Of a stretch of DNA of 13,837 nucleotides, positions 6,874 through 13,837 are shown piece after piece (position 1 is the first letter of the stretch; each line of letters begins with the position of its first letter). The position numbers were made by a program, and so were the translations under genes. The notes below the pieces were generated by a model. The model was not told the origin of the DNA and ran no database searches. It saw only the letters and a program-made list of their open reading frames with translations. Origin of the DNA: SW10 sp965657795 (GTDB lineage Bacteria > Verrucomicrobiota > Verrucomicrobiia > Verrucomicrobiales > Akkermansiaceae); contig CBFHQJ010000116.1 in the NCBI GenBank assembly GCA_965657795.1, positions 1 through 13,837 on the forward strand, in the 5' to 3' direction.

Positions 6874-8064
6874 TCAGCTTTTCTCGGGAGCCGTCTTGCC
6901 GCTTGGGCAGAAGTGAAAGGCGAGAATGACAAGAAGCAAGGGGGACAAAAGCATCCACTGGCCGGCCAGGACCGACCCACCGAGCATGCCGACGAGGATG
7001 ATTGGGGTGATCCAGAATTTGCGCAGATGAAGGAGGAGGACGGAAACGAGTAGGAGCCCAAGTTCGAGGGGGATCGGCCAGCGCTGGTAGGTTTTGGTGG
7101 CTTTTGGCTTTTGCGAGAGTGCTTGCTGAATTTGTGATTTCAGGCTGCGGGCTGCTTTGGGAGAATCTTGGGAAGAGATGATTTTGAAAGTCTCGGCCTG
7201 TTCGGGGTAGATTTGGATTTTTGAGGCGGATTGCGGTGCACTCTCCGCCATCGGAAGGGCAACACGTCCCTTTTGGTCCAACTTGAGAATGATTCCTGCT
7301 TCACCGAAGCGAAGGTAGCCGCCATCTTCAAGAATGAGTTCGGGCGGCGGAAGGCGATGGGACTTTAGAAGGCTGGCCAAGGGAAGCGTGGGGAGAATTT
7401 GATCGTCCCAGCGCACGAGCATGGGGATGAGCTTTTGCTCTCCGGCGTCCTCAATTTTGAGCCCTCTCAGCTCGGAAATCCCAAAGGAGTTTGACTTGAT
7501 CGAAGGCTGTCGCTGGATGTGATCGATCTCCGGCAGATCAAAGTCATCCGGGATTGCAAGAGGAATGACAGAGCCTTGAAGATAGGAAGGGAATTCGGCT
7601 TCTGAGTTGATGAATTCACCTCGAAGTCCGATGACCAAGGCCGGGGTATTGTCAACTTGTTCCTGTAAAGCGAGAATGGCGAGTTCGGTGGCATCGTCCC
7701 ATGACAGTGAAGAGGTGATGACAGTCAGTCGGTCGTCTTTGAGGCGGGTTTGGGCCAAGAATTGCGCCCACTCGATGGGGTTTCCACCTTCAGTGCCCAT
7801 GATGTCGAGCGCTTCGTCATCGAGGAGATAGCTCTCGATATTCAACTGGGCTTCCGGGTCGCTCGAAAAATCGAAGATGGTGATTTTGAGGTCGCCGGGA
7901 GTGCCCTGATCGGCAAAGAGGTGATCGTTTTGGAAGCGCTCGGGAAAGAGAAAAGAGAAATGTTCGAAGCGAAGCAGCGGTGCGAGATGCGGTAGTGCGA
8001 GCAGCACGCTTACTCCCAAAACGAGGGGAAGTAAAACAGAGAGATAGGACCGCAGGGATGACAT
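6874..8064 (-). CDS. Membrane protein with CHASE2-like extracytoplasmic domain, no output domain
   Basis: A 396-residue protein with an N-terminal hydrophobic segment (about 6-30), a large predicted extracytoplasmic domain (about 31-328) and two to three closely spaced C-terminal helices (about 333-347, 351-368, 370-385) ending in a short basic tail. The region around 210-275 reads like a CHASE2 core: the protein's 'lives outside' strand L-I-P-M-L-V-R-W-D, then L-P-L-A-S-L-L, then ELILEDGGYLRFGEAG and LDQKGRVALP. CHASE2 domains normally sit in front of adenylate cyclase, kinase or GGDEF modules with the same N-TM/domain/three-TM layout. Here the protein stops right after the helices. The CHASE2 call is by eye and the family would be divergent. 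It lies in a tight minus-strand series, 33 bp after the kinase gene. Function unknown; a sensor or scaffold acting through a partner is inference. Confidence 0.7.
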   Translation of the reverse strand: MSSLRSYLSVLLPLVLGVSVLLALPHLAPLLRFEHFSFLFPERFQNDHLFADQGTPGDLKITIFDFSSDPEAQLNIESYLLDDEALDIMGTEGGNPIEWAQFLAQTRLKDDRLTVITSSLSWDDATELAILALQEQVDNTPALVIGLRGEFINSEAEFPSYLQGSVIPLAIPDDFDLPEIDHIQRQPSIKSNSFGISELRGLKIEDAGEQKLIPMLVRWDDQILPTLPLASLLKSHRLPPPELILEDGGYLRFGEAGIILKLDQKGRVALPMAESAPQSASKIQIYPEQAETFKIISSQDSPKAARSLKSQIQQALSQKPKATKTYQRWPIPLELGLLLVSVLLLHLRKFWITPIILVGMLGGSVLAGQWMLLSPLLLVILAFHFCPSGKTAPEKS

Positions 8065-8097
8065 AACTACGGCGAACTTCTAACAGGGTCCCCGGAT

Positions 8098-9039
8098 CTA
8101 GTCGAGGACGGGCCCGAGCGAGTCTTCAAGCGGGGTGTCGTCGACCACCTCCTTGAGAAAGCCGACTGCGGCAGGAATTTGCTCAAGATACCATTCGTTA
8201 TTCTGGTTGTGCCCGAGGTTGGCGAACGCGCCGAGGGCCTGCATGAGACGTTGGGCGGCACAATCTTTCAGAATGGGCTCGATGGGTTCCTCTTCACAAA
8301 CCTCTTCCCAAAGATCGAGGAGTTTTCGGCGGTCTTCGGCCGAGTGATTCATGTAGGGGTCGTAAAGGAGGGAGGCGAGGTCGTATTCCTGGCGGCCCAT
8401 GCGCAGTCCCTGGAAATCGATCAAGTAAGCGGTGTCGTCATGGAGCATGAGGTTTTGCGATTGAAAATCGCGATGCACCATGTGGGGGGCAGTGGCACCG
8501 AGACGTTTGGCGAGTCCCAGGAGGACGGGGTCTTCGGCCAATTCGGAAGAATCCTTGCCGAGGTGGGTTTCGACAAAGTGCTCGAAGAAGTATTCCTGCT
8601 CCCAACGGTAAAGTGGCTCGTCGAAGGTTGGTTGAAGTTCGAAGTCCTTGGGGGGACGGGTGTAAAGGAGCTTGTCGAGTTGCTCGAAGGCGGAGCGGTA
8701 GTAGGGCTCGCGTTCTTCGAAAGTGGCATCCCTAAGACTGAGGAGATCCTGATCGCCGAGGTCTTCAATGAGAGCGACCTGACGCCGGGTGTTGTCGTAG
8801 AGGACCTCGGGAATGTTAAGCCCGGCTTCTTTGAGAAATTCGGCGACCGGCAAAAAGTTGGCGTTGTCCGAGCGCTCAAGGGTGTAGTGGATGCCGATAA
8901 AACTCGGGTGATCGTCCGGCCTGATCCGAATGATGGTCCTGCCTGAAGCTCCTTTTTGAATCGGCTCCATGAGCACGCGGTGGGTGGGCGCGAGATCAAG
9001 GTGGGCACGGACGGCAGTGAGCAGGGTATCGGCAGGCAT
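8098..9039 (-). CDS. AmgK-like aminoglycoside phosphotransferase-family sugar kinase
   Basis: A 313-residue soluble kinase of the APH/choline-kinase fold. The catalytic loop is HRDFQSQNLML with His189, Asp191 and Asn196, followed by the metal-binding IDFQGLRMG motif (Asp208). Y-D-L-A-S-L-L comes next, as in AmgK and relatives. The N-terminal lobe has the ASGRTIIRI nucleotide-loop segment and ALIEDLGDQDLL hinge. In Pseudomonas and relatives, AmgK phosphorylates the anomeric position of N-acetylmuramate/N-acetylglucosamine during cell-wall recycling, and its gene is adjacent to murU. The adjacent nucleotidyltransferase gene 22 bp upstream supports that pairing here. An antibiotic-resistance role is unlikely. 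Substrate remains inferred; kinase/nucleotidyltransferase pairs for other sugars also exist. Confidence 0.85.
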   Translation of the reverse strand: MPADTLLTAVRAHLDLAPTHRVLMEPIQKGASGRTIIRIRPDDHPSFIGIHYTLERSDNANFLPVAEFLKEAGLNIPEVLYDNTRRQVALIEDLGDQDLLSLRDATFEEREPYYRSAFEQLDKLLYTRPPKDFELQPTFDEPLYRWEQEYFFEHFVETHLGKDSSELAEDPVLLGLAKRLGATAPHMVHRDFQSQNLMLHDDTAYLIDFQGLRMGRQEYDLASLLYDPYMNHSAEDRRKLLDLWEEVCEEEPIEPILKDCAAQRLMQALGAFANLGHNQNNEWYLEQIPAAVGFLKEVVDDTPLEDSLGPVLD

Positions 9040-9061
9040 CTTTCGTGGGCGGGGCGGAATT

Positions 9062-9955
9062 CTAAAGGTCGGCGCTGTCGTGCACGCCTGACGCTGGGGA
9101 ATTGCTGTGAACGATGCAATTTGTCAATTGCGCATCCTGCAAAACGTGGGTTCCAGGCCATAAGATGGAGTTTTTGATCGTGGCACCCGACTCAACAAGA
9201 ACACCTTGGGCGATCCATGAATTTTCGACATGCGCGTCCGGAGAAACCCGGGCATCCGGCGAAATCCGGGGAAGCATCTCAAAGCTGGCCTCGAGATAGG
9301 ACTCTCGCGTTCCCAAATCGAGCCACTTTGGCTTTCCTTTGACAGGGTAGGCTCCAAGTTCGCCTCGTTTGATCAACTCAACGAAGGCGGGGATGATTGA
9401 GATTTTTTCCTTTGCTGGAATGAGATCCAGGATTTCGGGGTCGATGACGTAAATGCCGGTGAATTGGTGGGTTCCTGGCTGCTGATGAATGAGACCTCGG
9501 ACGTCGGTGATGCGATGTCCTTCCACCGTGAGTCGTAAATCGGGCCCGTGATCCTGCACCGCCAAGGTTGCGGTGTTGTTGGACGCCATGTGTCCGGTCA
9601 TGAGGCGGTCGATGGGCAGGTCGGTGATGATATCGCCATTATAGATGAGGACGGGGTCATTTTGGATCCAGTCGGCGATGTTTTTGATCCCGCCTCCCGT
9701 TTCGAGCAGTTCCGGTTCGCGGAAGAAGGTGAGATTAGCTCCCCGATATTTTCTGTCCGGGAATATCTCGTGCCAGGTCTCGTGCAGGTGGTGGGTATTG
9801 ATGGCGAAGTCGGTGATACCAGCCTCCAGGCAGTGGTCGAGGACATGGGTAATGAGCGGGCGATTGGCAAATGGGATGAGCGGCTTAGGGAGGGTTCCGG
9901 TCATCGGCTGAAGTCGGGTTCCCAGTCCGGCACCGAGAAGGAAGGCTTTGCGCAT
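9062..9955 (-). CDS. MurU-like sugar-1-phosphate nucleotidyltransferase with C-terminal left-handed beta-helix
   Basis: A 297-residue enzyme that would join a sugar 1-phosphate to a nucleotide, releasing pyrophosphate. The nucleotide loop GAGLGTRLQPMTGTLPKPL spans residues 8-26, with Arg14 and Lys24 at the expected catalytic sites. The metal-binding aspartate is in LIYNGDIITDLP. FREPELLETGGGI is a further family block. From about residue 230, hexapeptide-like repeats (ISPDARVSPDAHVENSWIAQGV, then SGATIKNSILWPGTHVL) indicate a short beta-helix. Characterised MurU is about 220-230 residues and lacks this tail, so GDP-mannose- or UDP-sugar-forming relatives remain possible. The start is ATG 9955; a TTG at 9961 in frame is less likely. 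It is the first gene of the minus-strand cluster, followed after 22 bp by the kinase whose product it may use. Confidence 0.87.
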   Translation of the reverse strand: MRKAFLLGAGLGTRLQPMTGTLPKPLIPFANRPLITHVLDHCLEAGITDFAINTHHLHETWHEIFPDRKYRGANLTFFREPELLETGGGIKNIADWIQNDPVLIYNGDIITDLPIDRLMTGHMASNNTATLAVQDHGPDLRLTVEGHRITDVRGLIHQQPGTHQFTGIYVIDPEILDLIPAKEKISIIPAFVELIKRGELGAYPVKGKPKWLDLGTRESYLEASFEMLPRISPDARVSPDAHVENSWIAQGVLVESGATIKNSILWPGTHVLQDAQLTNCIVHSNSPASGVHDSADL

Positions 9956-9970
9956 GGGCAAAGAATGATT

Positions 9971-9999
9971 TGATCAACGGACGAATGGAAGGAACAATC
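9971..9999 (+). promoter_or_regulatory. Candidate sigma-70-like promoter for the haem protein, with TTGATCAA palindrome
   Basis: TTGATC (9971-9976) and AACAAT (9994-9999) are separated by 17 bp and each match four of six consensus bases. Transcription would start near 10006, about 20 nt before ATG 10028. TTGATCAA (9971-9978) is a perfect palindrome that overlaps the -35 box and could be an operator half of the divergent spacer. I could not find an equally good promoter for the minus-strand cluster in the same 72 bp. Prediction only. Confidence 0.3.
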
Positions 10000-10027
10000 C
10001 CGCCACCGCGTAGATGCGCACACACTC

Positions 10028-13006
10028 ATGAAAAGATCTCTCGCCTTCTTCCTTCTCGCCGCTCCGGCCATGGCTCTGCCTGATGGCTACGAAATTTCAA
10101 ACTGGGCCGAGCCCTTTGATGTCGACTATCCCACTGCTCTGACGGCTGCGGCCGACGGGACGGTTTATGTTTCGGTCGATAAAAATGGTTCGCTCGGCAA
10201 AGAGAAAAATATGGGGAAGATTGTTTCCTGTCGTGACACCAACGGTGACGGGAAAGCAGACAAATTTGTAGATTTTGTGCCCAACGTTGATAGCCCACGC
10301 GGTGGGCACTTTGTCCGGGACACCCTCTATTTGATCCATCCTCCGTTTCTGAGTTCTTTTCGCGATACGACAGGTGACGGAGTGGCAGACGAGCATAAGG
10401 TTCTCCTTGAAAATATTGGCTTTGGGTTGAGGCATCCCCGCGGTTCCGATCACACCACGAACGGCTGCCGGATGGGCATCGACGGATGGCTTTATATTGC
10501 GGTGGGTGATTTCGGAATGGAAGCGACCAAGGGAACCGATGGCAAAGTGGTGACCCTGCGCGGTGGCGGCGTCGCTCGGGTTCGTCCGGATGGTTCCGAT
10601 CTTGAGGTTTACTCGTATCACACCCGAAATATCTGCGACATCGCGATTAGCCCGAAGCTTGATCTCTTCACCCGGGACAATACTAATGATGGCAAGGGCT
10701 GGAATATTCGGGTGCACCACCTCACCAACGGGTCGGAACACGGTTATCCCCGTCTCTATAAAAATTTTACTGATGAAGCAGTCAAGCCAATGCTGGACTT
10801 GGGTGGTGGTAGCGGCACAGGTGCGCTTTACCTGGCCGAGCCCGGACACGACGAGCTTCTTTTGACCTGCGACTGGACCACCGGAAAGATTTACAACGAT
10901 CAGGTTTCAGAGAAAGGCGCGAGCTACTCGCTTAAGGAAAGCGTTTACATGAATCTGACCCGGGCGATCGACATCGATGTCGATGGCTCAGGGAATCTCT
11001 TCGTCTGCGATTGGCGGGATGGACGATTCAAGTTTGCCGGGAAAGGCAAGAAGGTCGGGATGGTTCAGAAGATGACCAAGAAGGGTCTCAAACCGGAGCC
11101 CTTCCCGGATCTCGCCAAGATGTCGACTTCTAAGCTAGTTGCTCAACTGAAGAGCGCGTCGGCGGTCCGGAGACTTGAGGTTCAGCGCGAGCTTTTGGCC
11201 AAAGGTGATGCCGGTGCGGCCAAGCCCCTTGTCGATCTGATCAAAGATTCCGGGGTGAGCATCGAATCACGAATCGCGGCCATCTTCACCCTTTCCCAGA
11301 TGAAGGGAATCACCGCAGATCGTTTCCTCCAGACCTTTGCGGGCGATTGGAATGATCTCAAAGATGTTCAGCAATACTTGGCTCGGGCAGCCGGTGATCT
11401 GGGTGGCGAGGTTTTCGGTAATAGCCTCAGTCTCCTGCAGGGAGGTCTTAAATCCGATGATAACCGGACCCGCTTGCAATCTGTGGTTGCCATGATGCGC
11501 ACTGCCAATCCTGGCAAGAATGCCACTTCGGAGATTCTTGAGGCGGTGGCTGCAGCCAAAGATCCCCGCGTTCAGAACACGGCAGTGGGTGCCTTGGTGA
11601 GAATCGGGGACGTTGAGAGTCTTCTTGCGCAGACCGACGTTTGGACGGCTCGGCTCGCTTTGATGCGTATCCACCAGCCGGAAGTTATTTCAGGAGTGGC
11701 AGCGAAGCTTCAGCAATCCAAGGGTAGTGAGCGTCTCGGGTTGATCGAAATTCTGGCCCGCCTCTTCCATCGCGAAGCCGAGTGGGATCTCAAGGCCTGG
11801 TGGGGAACGCGCCCTGACGACCGGGGTCCTTACTTTGCCCCTGAAAGCTGGAGTGAGACGCCAAACATCAAGGCGGCTCTGGAAGGTGTTTTCGAGCAAC
11901 TCAGCAAGACCGAACAAACGAAAATGCTCGGAATCCTTGGGTTGAATCGTGTCCCTGTTTCCGAGCTGAAACTGGGCGATCAGGATCCCTTCACCATCGC
12001 ACTGGCGACTCCGACTCCGGATCAATCACAAATCAAAATCCTCACCGGAGCCGCTAAAAACAAGAAGCGCACTTGGGATGAGCGGGTTGCCGCCTACCGC
12101 GCGCTCGGACGATTGGAAGGGGCGACGGTTACCAATCAAGTTGAGATCCTCGGAGCATGGCTGGATCAAAGAGTGAAGCCGGCGGAGGTGGAGCGGGAAC
12201 TGAATGATTTCGTGAACCAACCGGCGCTCATTCTTTCAACAAAGACGCTAAGAAAAGTCGCGGCGAAAGGAAGTCAGTCGGAAAGCCGTGTGGCTTGGAG
12301 AACGCTTCTGACTTTCACCCAAAGCCCTCTCATTAAGGAGAATCAAAAGACCCCAATCGTGAAGATGATTGAGAAGAATCCTCGCGAGGAAGGTCTCTTT
12401 CTTGCCCTTGCCGACCTTCTCTTACCGGGCTTCGACAAGCAAATTGAGAATGCGATCGATAGTGACAACGACACTCTTATCGAAGCAGCGGAGCGGGCAA
12501 AGAAGCTCATTGCTGCCGCCAAGGCAAGCGCCGGTAATAAGCTTGCGGATCTTAAGCCTGCAGCGATCACCAAGCTGGCGATGACCGCGAAGGGCGATGC
12601 GGCGATGGGAGAAAAGATTTACACTCGCCAAGGGTGTATTGCGTGTCATGCGGTCGACCAAAAAGCGGTGCAGAAGGGGCCTTACCTCGGGGCCGCCGGG
12701 AGCAAATTCACCAAGGATTACCTGATCCAATCCATCCTCGATCCTAATGCCGTGGTGGCGCAGGGATTCCAGACCGAACTCATCACAATGAAGGATAAAT
12801 CCGTCCACATGGGCTTTGTGACTCGTGAGGAAGATGGCGTGATCGATGTCCGCAATATCGCCGGTATCGTGACCCAAATCAAAGAGGGGGAGATTGCTAA
12901 ACGCGATCATCAGCCCCAATCGATGATGCCAACCGGGCTTGCTTCGACACTGACAGTCGATGAGTTCAATCACCTCATCGCTTATCTGGTTTCGATGAAG
13001 GAGTAG
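10028..13006 (+). CDS. Secreted PVC-type haem-binding protein: beta-propeller, HEAT-like repeats, CxxCH cytochrome domain
   Basis: A 992-residue exported protein. A signal peptide is evident (MKRSLAFFLLAAPAMA, cleavage after Ala16). Residues about 20-350 form a sugar-dehydrogenase-like propeller of the TIGR02604 'putative membrane-bound dehydrogenase' type. It carries two Asp-rich loops, DTNGDGKAD (70-78) and DTTGDGVAD (113-121), resembling calcium-binding turns, and family motifs such as G-L-R-H-P-R-G and NGSEHGYPR. About 365-850 is alpha-helical with HEAT-like repeats. The C-terminus is the TIGR02603 haem domain: GCIACH (Cys870, Cys873, His874), then SILDPNAVVAQGFQTE, and SMMP (Met966/967), a likely distal ligand. 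Such proteins probably oxidise carbohydrates or pass electrons in the periplasm, but substrates are generally unknown. No sulfatase or glycosidase gene is adjacent to hint at one. It is divergent from the sugar-nucleotide cluster. Confidence 0.93.
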   Translation: MKRSLAFFLLAAPAMALPDGYEISNWAEPFDVDYPTALTAAADGTVYVSVDKNGSLGKEKNMGKIVSCRDTNGDGKADKFVDFVPNVDSPRGGHFVRDTLYLIHPPFLSSFRDTTGDGVADEHKVLLENIGFGLRHPRGSDHTTNGCRMGIDGWLYIAVGDFGMEATKGTDGKVVTLRGGGVARVRPDGSDLEVYSYHTRNICDIAISPKLDLFTRDNTNDGKGWNIRVHHLTNGSEHGYPRLYKNFTDEAVKPMLDLGGGSGTGALYLAEPGHDELLLTCDWTTGKIYNDQVSEKGASYSLKESVYMNLTRAIDIDVDGSGNLFVCDWRDGRFKFAGKGKKVGMVQKMTKKGLKPEPFPDLAKMSTSKLVAQLKSASAVRRLEVQRELLAKGDAGAAKPLVDLIKDSGVSIESRIAAIFTLSQMKGITADRFLQTFAGDWNDLKDVQQYLARAAGDLGGEVFGNSLSLLQGGLKSDDNRTRLQSVVAMMRTANPGKNATSEILEAVAAAKDPRVQNTAVGALVRIGDVESLLAQTDVWTARLALMRIHQPEVISGVAAKLQQSKGSERLGLIEILARLFHREAEWDLKAWWGTRPDDRGPYFAPESWSETPNIKAALEGVFEQLSKTEQTKMLGILGLNRVPVSELKLGDQDPFTIALATPTPDQSQIKILTGAAKNKKRTWDERVAAYRALGRLEGATVTNQVEILGAWLDQRVKPAEVERELNDFVNQPALILSTKTLRKVAAKGSQSESRVAWRTLLTFTQSPLIKENQKTPIVKMIEKNPREEGLFLALADLLLPGFDKQIENAIDSDNDTLIEAAERAKKLIAAAKASAGNKLADLKPAAITKLAMTAKGDAAMGEKIYTRQGCIACHAVDQKAVQKGPYLGAAGSKFTKDYLIQSILDPNAVVAQGFQTELITMKDKSVHMGFVTREEDGVIDVRNIAGIVTQIKEGEIAKRDHQPQSMMPTGLASTLTVDEFNHLIAYLVSMKE

Positions 13007-13018
13007 CTTTTCTCCGTC

Positions 13019-13044
13019 TTGACATAGTGCTGCAAAAACAGCAC
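13019..13044 (+). promoter_or_regulatory. TTGACA box and inverted repeat upstream of the VIT gene
   Basis: A perfect -35 consensus, TTGACA, lies at 13019-13024. It is followed by the exact inverted repeat GTGCTG-CAAAAA-CAGCAC (13027-13044), with 6-bp arms and a 6-nt loop. At 17-18 bp spacing the -10 position would be around 13042-13048, where the match is poor. The repeat could be an operator in the spacer, or a weak terminator hairpin for the haem-protein gene that ends at 13006. No T-run follows it. Confidence 0.35.
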
Positions 13045-13054
13045 ATCAGGGGGT

Positions 13055-13058
13055 GGAG
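13055..13058 (+). promoter_or_regulatory. Ribosome binding site deciding the VIT gene start
   Basis: GGAG (13055-13058, within GGTGGAG) stands 6 nt before TTG 13065. It is one of the few clear Shine-Dalgarno matches in the window and favours TTG 13065 over GTG 13053. Before the GTG, the purine run AGGGG is only 1-3 nt away, too close to act well. Confidence 0.45.
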
Positions 13059-13064
13059 TTACTT

Positions 13065-13837
13065 TTGCCCCTCGTTTTATGTTTGGTTGGTCTCCTCCCT
13101 GGCCAACTGTCTCCCGTTCTTTTGACCAAGGAGGAGGGAGAACCTTCCAAGCCGCTCGCAATTGATCGGGTGGAGGTGCGGGTAGAGGTCATTGGCAATC
13201 TTGCCGAGACCACGATGACAATGCGGTTTCGCAATGACACCGAACGTATTCTGGAAGGTGAATTGGTTTTTCCGCTGCAAGAAGGGCAATTGATTTCGAG
13301 TTATGCGCTCGAAATTGAGAATGAGATGCGTGAGGCAGTCGTGGTCGAAAAGCAGCGGGCGCGGGTGATTTTTGAGGACATTGTTCGCCAGGGAATTGAT
13401 CCGGGGCTGATCGAGTGGACCAAGGGGCGTAACTTCCGGACGCGTGTTTATCCCATTCCGAGCAAGGGGACCAAGACGGTCCGCTTTGGCTATCGGGAGA
13501 TCTTGAGCAAGTCGGGCGGAGGATTGAATTATCGTTTGCCTCTGAACTTCCAGGACAAGCTCTCCAGATTTTCTATTTCGATCGAGGCTACTCAAGCGGT
13601 TGGGGATTTCAGAGTTTCGGAGGATGCGCAGACGGGGTTGAAGTTCAAGCAGCTCGGCAAGAAGGGCTGGAAGTTGGAGGCAACTGAAAAGAGTTACAAG
13701 GCCAACCGGGAACTTCAACTTACGATTCCGGTAGGAGAAGGTCCCTTGATTTCAGTCGAAGAATCCGTCAAGGGAGCAGGCTATTTTCATCTCGTTGATC
13801 AGGTTGTGGTCCCGGAGAATGCCAAGCAACCGGGGCG
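13065..13837 (+). CDS. Secreted VIT-domain protein, N-terminal part (runs off window)
   Basis: The frame is open from 13023 to the end of the window with no stop, giving about 257 residues from the chosen start. There is no in-frame ATG. TTG 13065 is preceded at 6 nt by GGTGGAG and opens a hydrophobic segment (MPLVLCLVGLLPG) that looks like a signal peptide, although it lacks a basic N-terminus. GTG 13053 is an alternative that lengthens this segment. From about residue 34 the sequence is a VIT domain (inter-alpha-trypsin inhibitor heavy-chain N-terminal type): NLAETTMTMRFRNDT, then LEGELVFPLQEG, then VVVEKQRARVIFEDI, then NFRTRVYPIPSKGTKTVRFGY. VIT domains are commonly followed by a VWA domain in secreted or surface proteins; that part would be outside the window. 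Homology fixes the frame; the start is less certain. Confidence 0.82.
   Translation, partial: MPLVLCLVGLLPGQLSPVLLTKEEGEPSKPLAIDRVEVRVEVIGNLAETTMTMRFRNDTERILEGELVFPLQEGQLISSYALEIENEMREAVVVEKQRARVIFEDIVRQGIDPGLIEWTKGRNFRTRVYPIPSKGTKTVRFGYREILSKSGGGLNYRLPLNFQDKLSRFSISIEATQAVGDFRVSEDAQTGLKFKQLGKKGWKLEATEKSYKANRELQLTIPVGEGPLISVEESVKGAGYFHLVDQVVVPENAKQPG

Noticed and set aside
8179..8946. 255-residue plus-strand frame opposite the AmgK-like kinase
   Set aside because: It is antisense to a gene with intact kinase motifs. Its Val/Gly/Glu-rich composition is what the complement of that codon usage gives, and no motif was recognised.
8098..9039. Aminoglycoside resistance gene
   Set aside because: It has the APH-family fold, but pairing with a sugar nucleotidyltransferase and AmgK-like motifs point to sugar phosphorylation rather than drug inactivation.
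10097..10849. 250-residue minus-strand frame inside the haem-protein gene
   Set aside because: It is fully antisense to the conserved propeller region and has no recognisable domain. It is a codon-bias shadow.
13077..13718. 213-residue minus-strand frame over the VIT gene
   Set aside because: The opposite strand encodes an unmistakable VIT domain over the same bases.

Overview
The window looks like chromosomal DNA of a Verrucomicrobiota bacterium (PVC superphylum). The strongest clue is the 992-residue secreted protein at 10028-13006. It has the N-terminal propeller, HEAT-like middle and C-terminal CxxCH haem domain typical of Planctomycetes/Verrucomicrobia proteins (TIGR02604/TIGR02603 types). 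Weak or absent Shine-Dalgarno sequences in front of most genes fit this too. The placement rests on family recognition, not on a database search.

Left edge (1-1170): the window opens inside the last 51 codons of an IS5-type transposase, followed by the presumed right end of the element. Directly beyond it lies an uninterrupted C-terminal piece of a DUF4132 (MolR-like) protein. The simplest reading is that an IS5-family element inserted into a DUF4132 gene at a CTAG target and left a 3' remnant.

Central plus/minus block (1184-5776): an RlmI-type rRNA methyltransferase (minus) is divergent, across only about 31 bp, from a phosphoglucomutase/phosphomannomutase. The mutase overlaps apolipoprotein N-acyltransferase (lnt) by an ATGA junction. 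All three keep their catalytic motifs.

Minus-strand cluster (5824-9955): five tightly packed genes probably form one operon read from the 9956-10027 spacer. In transcription order they are a MurU-like sugar-1-phosphate nucleotidyltransferase with an added beta-helix tail, an AmgK-like sugar kinase, a membrane protein with a CHASE2-like extracytoplasmic domain and no output domain, a CT398-like coiled-coil zinc-ribbon protein, and a small two-helix PLDc_N-like membrane protein. The first two resemble the anomeric sugar kinase/uridylyltransferase pair of peptidoglycan recycling. The remaining three suggest an envelope-linked role that is not established.

Right block (10028-13837): the haem protein is transcribed divergently from the cluster. 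It is followed by the 5' part of a secreted VIT-domain protein with a non-ATG start, which runs off the window. A TTGACA box and an 18-nt hairpin lie between these two genes.

No tRNA, rRNA, CRISPR array or phage module was seen. The longest stretch without a gene is about 160 bp, in the IS end.
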